Shown here one piece after another: positions 55,135-63,586 of a stretch of DNA of 64,000 nt. A program made the translations under genes and the position numbers. The stretch is taken from the NCBI RefSeq assembly GCF_014698795.1, contig NZ_JACJTR010000009.1:124001-188000 (forward strand), given 5' to 3'. This stretch comes from Nostoc sp. FACHB-892 (GTDB lineage Bacteria; Cyanobacteriota; Cyanobacteriia; Cyanobacteriales; Nostocaceae). Every line of letters starts with the position of its first letter. The stretch's first letter is position 1. The notes below the pieces were generated by a model that was given only the letters and a program-made list of their open reading frames with translations, searched no databases and had not been told where the DNA came from.

Positions 55135-56109
55135 TTATTCTTCCACGCGATAGCCTAACTCTGCTAAACTAATCCGCGACTGTCGCCATTTTGGCTGAAC
55201 TTTCACAAATAATTCTAGGTAAACTTTACCAGAGATTAACTTTTGGATTTGTTCGCGGGCTTCACTACCAATTGCTTTGAGCATTGCTCCACTTTTGCCA
55301 ATGAGTATGCCTTTTTGGGAATCGCGCTCGACGTTGATGGTAGCAAGTATCCGAGTAATGCTGGGAGTTTCTTCTACTAGGTCAATAGCGATCGCTACTG
55401 AATGGGGTACTTCTTCACGAGTCAATAATAAAATTTGTTCTCGGATTAATTCACCCATAATAAAGCGTTCTGGTTGGTCAGTTACCAAATCTGGTGGGTA
55501 GTATAACGGCCCAATTTCTAAATGTTCAATTAATAATTCTTGAAGTTGCGGTAATCCTGCACTCGTCTTGGCAGAAAATTTTACGATTTCCCATTCATGG
55601 GACTGGGCCATCTGAGCGTAACTATCATCTAAAAACTGAGAATCAGACGGTTGTTGGTCGATTTTGTTCACGCCCAAAATCACTGGGGTTTTACTGCGAC
55701 ACAGCAATTCAGCAATATAGCGATCGCCTGATCCGCAAGCTACTCCTCCATCTACCACAAATAGTATTACATCTACCGATTCAATGGCAATTTTGGCATT
55801 TTGCACTAACACTTCCCCCAATTGATGATGGGGCTTATGAATTCCTGGCGTATCTACAAAAATTAATTGCGCTTCTGGTGTAGTTAAAATGCCGCGCAAA
55901 CGGTTACGTGTTGTTTGTGCTACAGGGGAAGTTATGGCAATTTTTTGTCCTACTAATTGATTCATTAAAGTAGATTTACCGACATTAGGACGACCAACAA
56001 TGCCGATAAAACCTGATTTGAATTCAGGAGGAGCCTGTGGAATTGCTACTTCTCCTGAAAAAGAGAAGTTGTAATTATCAATACTAGTCACCTTTGGCTC
56101 CACCCTCAT
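55135..56109 (-). CDS. era: GTPase Era
   Basis: 324 residues. G1 GRPNVGKST, G3 DTPG, G4 NKID, plus the C-terminal KH-type RNA-binding part (GILIGKSGAMLKAIGSEARE). It matures the 16S rRNA 3' end and 30S subunit. The roughly 30-residue N-terminal extension (FSFSGEVAIPQAPPEFKSG) is normal in cyanobacteria. Confidence 0.96.
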   Translation of the reverse strand: MRVEPKVTSIDNYNFSFSGEVAIPQAPPEFKSGFIGIVGRPNVGKSTLMNQLVGQKIAITSPVAQTTRNRLRGILTTPEAQLIFVDTPGIHKPHHQLGEVLVQNAKIAIESVDVILFVVDGGVACGSGDRYIAELLCRSKTPVILGVNKIDQQPSDSQFLDDSYAQMAQSHEWEIVKFSAKTSAGLPQLQELLIEHLEIGPLYYPPDLVTDQPERFIMGELIREQILLLTREEVPHSVAIAIDLVEETPSITRILATINVERDSQKGILIGKSGAMLKAIGSEAREQIQKLISGKVYLELFVKVQPKWRQSRISLAELGYRVEE

Positions 56110-56335
56110 ATTTTACAGTTGGGATAACTTGGTTTTTTCTTAGACACAAAACAAGCATATAATTCCCCTGGCATTTTTAGGGATTACTTTTGCCGAGGTT
56201 TAATCTACTACTGGCTCTATACCTATATTTTACAGCCAAGATAACTTTGTTTTGTTTTTAGATACAAAACAAACATAAAATTACTTTGGCATTTAAAAGA
56301 AGCGTATTTGCTTAGGTTTAATCTGCTGCTAATCT
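56108..56335. repeat. imperfect tandem duplication, 117 bp unit
   Basis: ATATTTTACAG at 56108 recurs at 56225, followed by parallel segments (GATAACTT, TAGATACAAAACAA/TAGACACAAAACAA, TGGCATTT, GGTTTAATCTGCTGCT/GGTTTAATCTACTACT). It occupies the spacer between era and pfkA. Confidence 0.85.
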
Positions 56336-56373
56336 CTTAAGTCTCATCGACTACTCAATATATTTGGATCAAA

Positions 56374-57471
56374 ATGTCAATAAAAAATATGGGAGAACCC
56401 AAACGCATTGGAATTCTTACCAGTGGAGGTGATTGTTCTGGCTTAAATGCTGTGATTAGATCTGTAGTGAATTGTGCTGTGGATACTTACGGCTGGGAGG
56501 TTTTGGGAATTCGTCAAGCGACTCTAGGATTAATGGCGCGTCCCCCACAATTTACCAAGCTGGAAGTTGATCAAGTTGACTCGCTGTTAACTGCGGGTGG
56601 CACAATGTTGGGAACGACTAATAAAGGCGACCCTTTTGCTTTTCCAATGGCGGATGGTAGTTTATGCGATCGCTCCGAAGAAATCATTGCAGGTTATCAT
56701 GAGCTAGGTTTAGATGCTTTGATTGGCATTGGCGGCGATGGTAGCTTGGCAATTTTGCGCCGTCTTGCCCAACAAGGCGGTATTAATCTAGTAGGTATTC
56801 CCAAAACCATTGATAATGATATTGGCGTTACTGAACACGCCATCGGTTTTGATACAGCAGTCAATATTGCCACGGAAGCGCTGGATCGGCTACATTTTAC
56901 TGCTGCAAGTCATAGCCGAGTCATGATTTTAGAAGTAATGGGGCGTGATGCCGGACACATAGCTATAGCTGCGGGAATTGCAGGGGGAGCAAATGTAATT
57001 TTAATTCCCGAAATCCCTTACACAGTTGAGCATATTTGCCACAAAATCAAAGAACGCCAAGAGAAAGGCAAAAACTATTGTTTGATTATTGTTTCGGAAG
57101 CAGTTCGTACCCACGATGGGGAAAATGTGACGATTACAAATCGCTTAGGTCAATCTCGATATGGTGGAATTGGTGAATATTTAGCAGATAAAATTATTGA
57201 ACACATCGGTGTAGAAACGCGAGTCACAGTTTTAGGACACATTCAACGCGGTGGAACTGCTTCACCACTAGATAGATTAGTTGCAACTGCTTTTGGTGTT
57301 GCGGCGGTTAATCTAATTGCAGAGGAGAAATATGATCGCATGGTGACATGGCAAAATCGCCAAGTATTAAGTGTACCAATTACAGAAGCGATCGCTCACT
57401 ATAGTGCCGTGGATCCCAATGGTACTTTGGTTAAAACTGCTCATGGTATGGGTATTTATTTGGGAGACTAA
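56374..57471 (+). CDS. pfkA: 6-phosphofructokinase
   Basis: 365 residues. GILTSGGDCSGLNAVIRS, GIGGDGSLA, PKTIDNDIGVTEHAIGFDTA, MGRDAGHIA and GHIQRGG are present. After the GGD comes Gly (ATP-type), whereas the later position is PKTIDND with Lys, which is also found in PPi-type enzymes; the combination is that of group III ATP-dependent PFKs. It phosphorylates fructose-6-phosphate in glycolysis. The start ATG at 56374 is 5 codons before MGEPKRIG. Confidence 0.96.
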   Translation: MSIKNMGEPKRIGILTSGGDCSGLNAVIRSVVNCAVDTYGWEVLGIRQATLGLMARPPQFTKLEVDQVDSLLTAGGTMLGTTNKGDPFAFPMADGSLCDRSEEIIAGYHELGLDALIGIGGDGSLAILRRLAQQGGINLVGIPKTIDNDIGVTEHAIGFDTAVNIATEALDRLHFTAASHSRVMILEVMGRDAGHIAIAAGIAGGANVILIPEIPYTVEHICHKIKERQEKGKNYCLIIVSEAVRTHDGENVTITNRLGQSRYGGIGEYLADKIIEHIGVETRVTVLGHIQRGGTASPLDRLVATAFGVAAVNLIAEEKYDRMVTWQNRQVLSVPITEAIAHYSAVDPNGTLVKTAHGMGIYLGD

Positions 57472-57484
57472 ACATAAATGGTAC

Positions 57485-57505
57485 AGGCACAGCTATGTTG
57501 TGCCT
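57485..57505. terminator. weak hairpin between convergent pfkA and AstE-like genes
   Basis: AGGCACA and TGTGCCT around 7 bases. No T-run. Confidence 0.45.
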
Positions 57506-57528
57506 ATCAAAGTACAAATTGTTATCCC

Positions 57529-58656
57529 CTAACTAACAATTCCCAAAACAAACTCGCCTTCATTCACAGCTTGATTGGTTGCGACATCATAAACTAATCC
57601 ATCATGTTGAGCGCAGATATCAATTACACTGGGTAGCTTACCTTCTTTATTAAAACTGAGAATTTGATAGAGTTTGTCTCCAGCTTTTACTGAAGTGCCT
57701 AATTCTATTCTGGATTTAATCATACCACCTGCGATCGCATAATATTTTTTCCGGTTGCTGCTAGATGCAAAAGTCATCTCATGAGTTTTGGTGTCTTCTG
57801 ATAAATTAGAAACTTGTATTACACCTTTTTGCGCTAAATAGTTTTTCACACCCCGTACACCTTTGGCGACTGACTCAGAATTTATTTGCATCCCTGTTCC
57901 TAATTCCAGTGTCCAAGCTTCCACATCAAACTTGATTTCTCTACCTAACTCTTTAAAACAAGCTTCCAGCGCTAACCAAGGTTTGATAAAAGCTTCATCA
58001 AAAGCATCACCATCGTATTTATCAAGTACAATTCCGAAATCAAGCAGGAAGTATTTTGCGCTTTCTTCTCGATTTCGGAAGTAATAAAGGTAGTCTAAAG
58101 CTTGATTTGTAGAAGTATGTAAGTCAATTAAGTAGTCTGCATCTAAACTGAGATTTTGTAGCCTGTAGCTAAAAAGCTCAGTGTAGGGTACACCACTAGA
58201 AGAATTAATTTTTTCTAAAATTTTTGCGAATTGTTGCTTAATTATAGTTAGATAATTTTGTCGGACGACCTTTAGATCAATATGAAGTTGAGATTTAGTA
58301 AAAGCTACTAAATCATCAGCTTCTTTCTCGTAATCCCAAAATATGCGATTCCAGTCTTTAGCTTCATAAAGGCAGTGTCGTCCAGGTGAAAAATGATGAG
58401 CGCGTTCATTCGTCCCCATTGGATTACAAACGGGAACTAAACAAATTTCTCCAGTTAAATCTGTATCATTTATTGTTAATAAAAACTCAATTAGCTGGTG
58501 AATTACGTCATTACCAGCAATTTCTGCACCGTGCAGATTAGATTGAATGTAAACCTTTTTACCAGGTTGAGCGCCGATGAATTTGTATACTTGTAAGTAA
58601 AGGCGATCGCCCGAAGCCATTTGACGTAATACAATGCTTTCAATAACTGGCAGCAT
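57529..58656 (-). CDS. AstE/AspA-family (M14-like) metalloenzyme
   Basis: 375 residues. NLHGAE and DLHT carry the zinc ligands, SPGRHCLYEAKDWNRIFW follows the family, and a C-terminal lipoyl-like part (GDKLYQILSF, CAQHDGLVYDVATNQAVNEGEFVLG) is visible. The family covers succinylglutamate desuccinylase, aspartoacylase and related deacylases. The substrate is not clear. Confidence 0.85.
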   Translation of the reverse strand: MLPVIESIVLRQMASGDRLYLQVYKFIGAQPGKKVYIQSNLHGAEIAGNDVIHQLIEFLLTINDTDLTGEICLVPVCNPMGTNERAHHFSPGRHCLYEAKDWNRIFWDYEKEADDLVAFTKSQLHIDLKVVRQNYLTIIKQQFAKILEKINSSSGVPYTELFSYRLQNLSLDADYLIDLHTSTNQALDYLYYFRNREESAKYFLLDFGIVLDKYDGDAFDEAFIKPWLALEACFKELGREIKFDVEAWTLELGTGMQINSESVAKGVRGVKNYLAQKGVIQVSNLSEDTKTHEMTFASSSNRKKYYAIAGGMIKSRIELGTSVKAGDKLYQILSFNKEGKLPSVIDICAQHDGLVYDVATNQAVNEGEFVLGIVS

Positions 58657-58793
58657 GAAACAACTCGGTAATGATTTGAGTAAATTATCGCTGTATCTAT
58701 AGTGAATTAAAATAGGACTTACACAAATTACCTCTCAAACTCTTATTCCTCCGTGCCCTCTGTGCCTCTGTTGTAACTGGAGTTAAGAAGCTA

Positions 58794-59060
58794 ATGCCTT
58801 GGTTTGTAAAGATTGAAGAAGGCAAAGTGGATAAACCTACCTTTGACCAATATGTACCTGCCCACAAAGCTTACATTCAGGATTTGATTGCTAAAGGACA
58901 CAAAGCGCGAACAGGCTATTGGGCAGAGCAAAGAGGCGGAATGTTGCTGTTTGAGGCTGGCTCAAGGGATGAAGCAGAAGCAATTGTAGCTGATGACCCC
59001 TTGGTGAAATATGGCTGCGTCAACTATCAACTTTATGAATGGCGGATTGTTATGGAATAA
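58794..59060 (+). CDS. YciI-family protein
   Basis: 88 residues. YCII-type fold with PAHKAYIQDLIAKGH (conserved His) and AEAIVADDPLVKYG (conserved Asp). A GGAG precedes the ATG by about 14 bases. Function unknown; the family includes small dehydrohalogenase-like domains. Confidence 0.88.
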   Translation: MPWFVKIEEGKVDKPTFDQYVPAHKAYIQDLIAKGHKARTGYWAEQRGGMLLFEAGSRDEAEAIVADDPLVKYGCVNYQLYEWRIVME

Positions 59061-59097
59061 CACACATTTACTGGTTTTTAATGTTATGCTTTTAGAA

Positions 59098-59191
59098 GAC
59101 CTGGATCTATGCGACTGCAACACCCAAATCTTGTCAGAACCGGAAGGTAGCAGCAACACGGGAGGCTTGTGGTAGGCGTAGTCTCCGGGTC
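59098..59191 (+). ncRNA. ffs: SRP RNA (4.5S RNA, small bacterial type)
   Basis: The apical domain reads CTTGTCAGAACCGGAAGG then TAGCAGCAACACGGG, with GGAA tetraloop closed by CC/GG and the AGCAGC internal loop that binds Ffh. The stem is complete: GACCTGGA (59098-59105) pairs with TCCGGGTC (59184-59191), GACTGC with GTAGTC, CAC with GTG, CCC with GGG, and TTG with CAA. Length about 94 nt fits cyanobacterial SRP RNA. It lies in the spacer between the YciI and phasin genes, both on the same strand. Confidence 0.93.
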
Positions 59192-59219
59192 GCCCTATTT
59201 GTAGGAGCGGTCTGAAACA

Positions 59220-59606
59220 ATGGCTGGTTTTGGAGATATTGTTCAAAAAGCTTTTTACCTCGGTGTTGGATTAGCTTCTTACGCGGGTGAGAAAGCAGGG
59301 GGAAAATTAGCCGAAGTGCGATCGCAAGTCCAAAAACTGGCAGATGAAATGGTGGCAAAGGGCGAAATGAACACAGAAGAAGCCCGCCGCTTCGTTGAAG
59401 ATATGATGAAGCAAGCCCAACAGTCCCAAGCATCTGGTGAAACCTCTGAAAAAACACCTGCTTCTGAACCTCGCCGCATTGAAATTTTAGAGGAAGATGA
59501 AGAACCAACGGTGAAACAGGGATCAACTGATGAGAACACGGAGAAATTACGCCAAGAAGTGCTAAACCTGCAAAACGAGTTAAAACGATTGCAACGCGAT
59601 CAATAA
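59220..59606 (+). CDS. phasin-family protein
   Basis: 128 residues. Amphipathic helix (FGDIVQKAFYLGVGLASYAG) and a phasin-like helical pair, then a charged linker and a C-terminal coiled coil (ENTEKLRQEVLNLQNELKRLQ). It may coat storage granules, or be another coiled-coil protein of the same superfamily. The ATG is 28 bp after the SRP RNA. Confidence 0.85.
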   Translation: MAGFGDIVQKAFYLGVGLASYAGEKAGGKLAEVRSQVQKLADEMVAKGEMNTEEARRFVEDMMKQAQQSQASGETSEKTPASEPRRIEILEEDEEPTVKQGSTDENTEKLRQEVLNLQNELKRLQRDQ

Positions 59607-59744
59607 AAAACATTGTTTGATCTAATACCAGTATAAGTGGCACTTCAGACAGAAACTTGATAAGATACATTGCCTAGTGTGTATAGTGCTTCAAGCTAGA
59701 TAGCACAAATCTTCCTGTTTATAGCCTGTAAAGGCATCAAGTTT

Positions 59745-60143
59745 ATGGAACAGTGGCAAAAAGATTTAGCAGAAATTGTTGAAACAGTGGCTGATGAAGT
59801 AGAGCGTTTCTTCCTGGGAATGAGTGAAATAGTAGACGCTTTTTTTGAGCTAACGGAAGAAATCACCGAGCAAGTTCCTAACATTGCTACTGAAGTCGAT
59901 CAGTATTTACAGGATTTGACCGAACCAATGTTTGAAGCTTACTGGGAACTGGAAGACCTTGTAACAGATGTAGATCCAGGTTTTCCTTATTCAGTTGAAC
60001 CCACGGCTGAGAAGAATCCTGCCTGTATCGGTTGTACTCACTACCACGGTCAAGTTTATAATGGTAATTTGTTAGTTTGTGCCATGCATCCCCACGGTTG
60101 TGAAGATGAGAATTGTCCAGACTGGGAGAAGAAAGAGTATTGA
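59745..60143 (+). CDS. cyanobacterial protein with C-terminal Cys-rich domain
   Basis: 132 residues. An acidic, helical N-terminus (residues 1-75) is followed by CIGCTHYHGQVYNG then LLVCAMHPHGCEDENCPDWE. The five Cys and nearby His suggest metal or Fe-S binding. The Cys-rich module is repeated in other cyanobacterial proteins; function unknown. Confidence 0.8.
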   Translation: MEQWQKDLAEIVETVADEVERFFLGMSEIVDAFFELTEEITEQVPNIATEVDQYLQDLTEPMFEAYWELEDLVTDVDPGFPYSVEPTAEKNPACIGCTHYHGQVYNGNLLVCAMHPHGCEDENCPDWEKKEY

Positions 60144-60177
60144 GAGGGAGTGGGGAGTCATTCAAGTTTAGATTTTG

Positions 60178-60221
60178 AATTTTGGATTGGAGGAAAAATT
60201 TAAAATCTAAAATCCAAAATT
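60178..60221. repeat. inverted ATCCAAA-type repeats
   Basis: AATTTTGGATT (60178-60188) is the exact reverse complement of AATCCAAAATT (60211-60221). Confidence 0.8.
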
Positions 60222-60300
60222 GGCAGAGTTAAAAGTTAAAAAGCTACAAAATTTAATAAAGGACGTAAAGATCAGTAAAACAACTAATGACAAATAACAA

Positions 60301-60720
60301 ATGACAACTGACAAATTATCTGAAAGTGTAACCCAGTCAAGCCAAGAAATGAAGTATGGCGAACGCGACATTGCCGAAGGTAAACTAATTACCTTTCCGA
60401 ATCCGCGCGTGGGAAGGCGATATGACATTAACATTACTTTGCCGGAATTTACTTGTAAATGTCCGTTTTCTGGTTATCCTGACTTTGCGACAATTTACGT
60501 TACCTATGTGCCTGATGAACGGGTAGTGGAATTGAAGGCGCTTAAGCTTTACATTAACAGTTACCGCGATCGCTACATTTCACACGAAGAATCTGCTAAT
60601 CAAATTTTGGATGATTTTGTAGCTGCTTGTGATCCGTTGGAAGCTACTGTGAAAGCAGATTTTACGCCTCGCGGTAATGTACATACCGTAGTTGAAGTGC
60701 GTCATCATAAGTACCCATAA
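60301..60720 (+). CDS. queF: NADPH-dependent 7-cyano-7-deazaguanine reductase
   Basis: 139 residues, the single-domain type. FTCKCPFSGYPDFATIY carries the catalytic Cys54 before the Pro, and RVVELKALKLYINSYRD is the QueF NADPH-binding motif (ExKxxK-like). The enzyme reduces preQ0 to preQ1 in queuosine synthesis. The start lies within a TGACAAA-type tandem repeat, so the first codons derive from the repeat. Confidence 0.95.
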   Translation: MTTDKLSESVTQSSQEMKYGERDIAEGKLITFPNPRVGRRYDINITLPEFTCKCPFSGYPDFATIYVTYVPDERVVELKALKLYINSYRDRYISHEESANQILDDFVAACDPLEATVKADFTPRGNVHTVVEVRHHKYP

Positions 60721-60732
60721 TAAAAACTTTGG

Positions 60733-60764
60733 CTTGTAGTGAGGATTTAAGTCCTCTCTACAAG
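60733..60764. repeat. CTTGTAG/CTACAAG palindrome after queF
   Basis: CTTGTAGTGAGGA and TCCTCTCTACAAG form a near-perfect hairpin with a TTTAAG loop, a typical Nostoc dispersed palindrome and possibly the queF terminator. Confidence 0.7.
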
Positions 60765-60842
60765 ATGCTAGGTGAATAAAATTAGCACTTTTTACTCAGG
60801 TTGATCAAATAACGCGATCGCCTATCCTAAACTAAAAACTAC

Positions 60843-61922
60843 TTATTCTCCAATCTTCTTTGCAGCAGATTGCACTTGAAGCACAACTTTTTGAGACAAA
60901 GGAATATATCCGAGTTCCAAACTGGATTTTTGCCCGTCAATCACAGCCCAATCAATAAAGTTTTTCAGCGTTTGAGCTTTAACTCGGTTCGGATATTGGT
61001 GATAAGTTAAAAGCCAGGTGTAAGTAACGATGGGATAAGACTGGGCACCTTTAGGATCAGTGATAAAAGCAATCAAGTTATCGGCGGGTAATTTCACTGC
61101 CTCTAAGGTTTGAGCTACAGATTCTGGTGTTGGTGTAATATAATTACCAAATTTATTTTCCAAAGCAGCCATAGGAAGTTTATTTTGTTTAGCGTAGACG
61201 TATTCTACATAGCCAATAGCTCCTGGAATTTGTTGAATTAAGGCGGTAACACCTTCGTTACCTTTTCCACCAATTCCTACTGGCCATGCTACAGATTTAC
61301 CTGCTGCAATTTTGCTTTTCCATTCTGGACTTATAGCGCTTAGATGTTGCGTTAATACACTTGTAGTTCCACTACCATCAGTTCGGTGTACAACCTGAAT
61401 CGCTAGATCGGGCAAATTTACCCCTGGATTAGCTACAGCTATTCTAGGATGATTCCAATTCGTAATTTTTCCGAGGAAGATATCTACGTAGACTTGGCGT
61501 GGTAGTTTTAAACCAGTTGACAGATTGACTTGAGATGACTGGCGAGCGGCTGGCACAAGGTTGTAAGCTAGTACAATAGAACCGGCAGTTATGGGTAAAG
61601 CGATCGCTCCCCGTTTTATCTTAGCTGCTTGTTGATTTGTAATTCCTACATCACTAGCTGCAAAGTCCACAGTACCTTCAATGAGTTGTTGCACTCCAGC
61701 ACTGCTTCCTATAGCTTGATAGTTAATTTCTACATTGGGATTTTGCTGGTTATAATCTGAAAGCCAGCGTTCGTACAAAGGTGCGGGAAAACTTGCCCCA
61801 GCACCTACAAGAGAAACACGGTTGATGTTTCGATTATTGGTAGTGCAAGAAGCAATATTCAACAAGATAGCTATTAACGGTAGAAGGTAAACGCGTCTCT
61901 TAAATTGAAGTTGAGCAGACAT
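60843..61922 (-). CDS. pstS: phosphate ABC transporter substrate-binding protein
   Basis: 359 residues. A lipoprotein signal ends in LLNIASC. The phosphate-binding fold is evident (LVGAGASFPAPLYERWL, NPNVEINYQAIGSSAGVQQL, VDFAASD, VVHRTDGSGTT, GNEGVTALIQQIPGAIGYVEY). I start at MSAQLQFKRR (61922); a longer TTG frame adds 6 codons. No PstCAB genes within the window. Confidence 0.95.
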   Translation of the reverse strand: MSAQLQFKRRVYLLPLIAILLNIASCTTNNRNINRVSLVGAGASFPAPLYERWLSDYNQQNPNVEINYQAIGSSAGVQQLIEGTVDFAASDVGITNQQAAKIKRGAIALPITAGSIVLAYNLVPAARQSSQVNLSTGLKLPRQVYVDIFLGKITNWNHPRIAVANPGVNLPDLAIQVVHRTDGSGTTSVLTQHLSAISPEWKSKIAAGKSVAWPVGIGGKGNEGVTALIQQIPGAIGYVEYVYAKQNKLPMAALENKFGNYITPTPESVAQTLEAVKLPADNLIAFITDPKGAQSYPIVTYTWLLTYHQYPNRVKAQTLKNFIDWAVIDGQKSSLELGYIPLSQKVVLQVQSAAKKIGE

Positions 61923-61940
61923 AAAAATCTTTTGTTCCAA

Positions 61941-62139
61941 TGTTTAATAAATACCTTTAATAATTTCCCAATCTGTAGCCGTGGAAGTGGCGTAATTAAT
62001 TGTAAATAAATAACTTTGAAACGCATAATCGCTTCTCTACGAAACGCTACGCGAACGCCTTTTTGCAGGATAAGTACGCAAAGTAACGCAAAGTAATCCT
62101 CTGCGTTCCTCTGCAGTTTCCTTTGCACACCTGAAGCGT
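61941..62139. other. spacer with ACGCAAAG repeats
   Basis: Contains GCGTTTCGTAGAGAAGC-like and TACGCAAAGTAACGCAAAG repeats typical of Nostoc spacers. No gene. Confidence 0.6.
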
Positions 62140-63540
62140 TTAAACTTCAATCGCCGCCTCTTTTTCTTCACCTTTTGGCTGCGAACTCAGGCGATCTAAA
62201 ATCTCCAAAACCTCTTGTTCAAAAGCAACTTGGGCGCGATTAGTTTTACCACCTACATATAGGCGATCGCCTTTTTGCAATGCCCATATTTGCGAATGAG
62301 AAAAGTAACTCATCACCACACCCAGCATTAATAAACCAAACCCTGAGTAAACAATTGGTATACCTGGATCAGCTTTAATTTGTAAGCCAGTGCTGCCAAT
62401 TACATCTAGAACTTTGAGCTTCACGCCATTGACTTGCGTAGACATCCCAGCGCGGACAGTATCAACAAGTTTGCCAGCAGGATCATAAATTAATACCATC
62501 CCTTGCAAATCTTTGGCTAGCAAAGAGACGCCCTCACTCAAATCCGGTTTCGTAGGAACCCAAGTTCCCCAAATGCGCCCTTGTCCATTGGTGTTCAATC
62601 GCGCCATTGGTAGCTGAAAAATCGGGCTGTTGTTAAATTGGACGCGAACACCCGCAATTCCCCAATCAGTTTGGTAGAAAGTTACACCATGATAGCGGAG
62701 AGGCTCGTTAACAAAAATCTTCTTGTGGTCAACTTCGTCCCCCTGCTTATTCAAGACAGACAGATCCGAATAAAATTGATCAATGCCGCCAGATGGAGTG
62801 TAGTCAATCCAAAAACGATTGACGCGAACAGACCAATCTTTCGGAACTTGAGGTGCTGCTAAAGGGCCAGCATCTACAATATTTGTCACTTGAAATGTAT
62901 CGCCACTAGCAACCATTTCCTGAGCCAAAAAACCAGTCATCGCCCCCCAAATTCCCCCGATCAAAATAGCGACGATGCCAATATGAACAATAATTGGGCC
63001 GATGCGTCCGACTATTCCTTTGCGAGCGTAAAGGAGATTTTCTTTTTCTGGATCTGGAAAAATTTTATAGCGGCGTTTCTGTAATATTTGGCTGAGAGAA
63101 TCCAGAGAACCAGTATCTAGTTCTGCACTTAAAGCTAACTTTTGAAATTGCCGTGGTTCTTCGTAATATTTCCAGCGCTGGGCAGCTTTTAAGGCTGGTA
63201 ACTGCCGGGTAAATGAACAAGCAGTTAAACTAGTGCCAAATAAGATGAGTAATGCTAGAAACCACCAGGTACGATACACGTGGTCTAACCCAACTACTTG
63301 AATTACCTTCCAAGTTAAGAAACCAAATAAAGCTGGATGTTCTGGATAGTTGGCTTGGTAGAATGCGGGTGACTGGCCTTGCTCAATTACAGTACCAGTA
63401 GAGCTAAAGATTGCAATCAATAGCAGTAGTGCGATCGCTAGTCGTAAGTTGGTCAGTACAGGCAAAAGCTCTTGGCGTAAGAACTGCCCAGGTACTGCCC
63501 ACCATTTTAATTCTTTGGAAGCTGAATCTTCTATAGTCAT
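62140..63540 (-). CDS. ccs1: cytochrome c biogenesis protein Ccs1 (ResB family)
   Basis: 466 residues. Membrane helices near the N-terminus ([14 protein letters not shown]), [13 protein letters not shown], then [19 protein letters not shown]; a large lumenal beta domain with [15 protein letters not shown]; a last helix ([19 protein letters not shown]). Ccs1 works with CcsA and CcdA in System II haem attachment in the thylakoid lumen. The ccdA gene lies immediately upstream on the same strand. Confidence 0.95.
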   Translation of the reverse strand: MTIEDSASKELKWWAVPGQFLRQELLPVLTNLRLAIALLLLIAIFSSTGTVIEQGQSPAFYQANYPEHPALFGFLTWKVIQVVGLDHVYRTWWFLALLILFGTSLTACSFTRQLPALKAAQRWKYYEEPRQFQKLALSAELDTGSLDSLSQILQKRRYKIFPDPEKENLLYARKGIVGRIGPIIVHIGIVAILIGGIWGAMTGFLAQEMVASGDTFQVTNIVDAGPLAAPQVPKDWSVRVNRFWIDYTPSGGIDQFYSDLSVLNKQGDEVDHKKIFVNEPLRYHGVTFYQTDWGIAGVRVQFNNSPIFQLPMARLNTNGQGRIWGTWVPTKPDLSEGVSLLAKDLQGMVLIYDPAGKLVDTVRAGMSTQVNGVKLKVLDVIGSTGLQIKADPGIPIVYSGFGLLMLGVVMSYFSHSQIWALQKGDRLYVGGKTNRAQVAFEQEVLEILDRLSSQPKGEEKEAAIEV

Positions 63541-63586
63541 TATGTGTAAAATCTAACAAAGGTATTGATAATATCAAAGATTGAAA

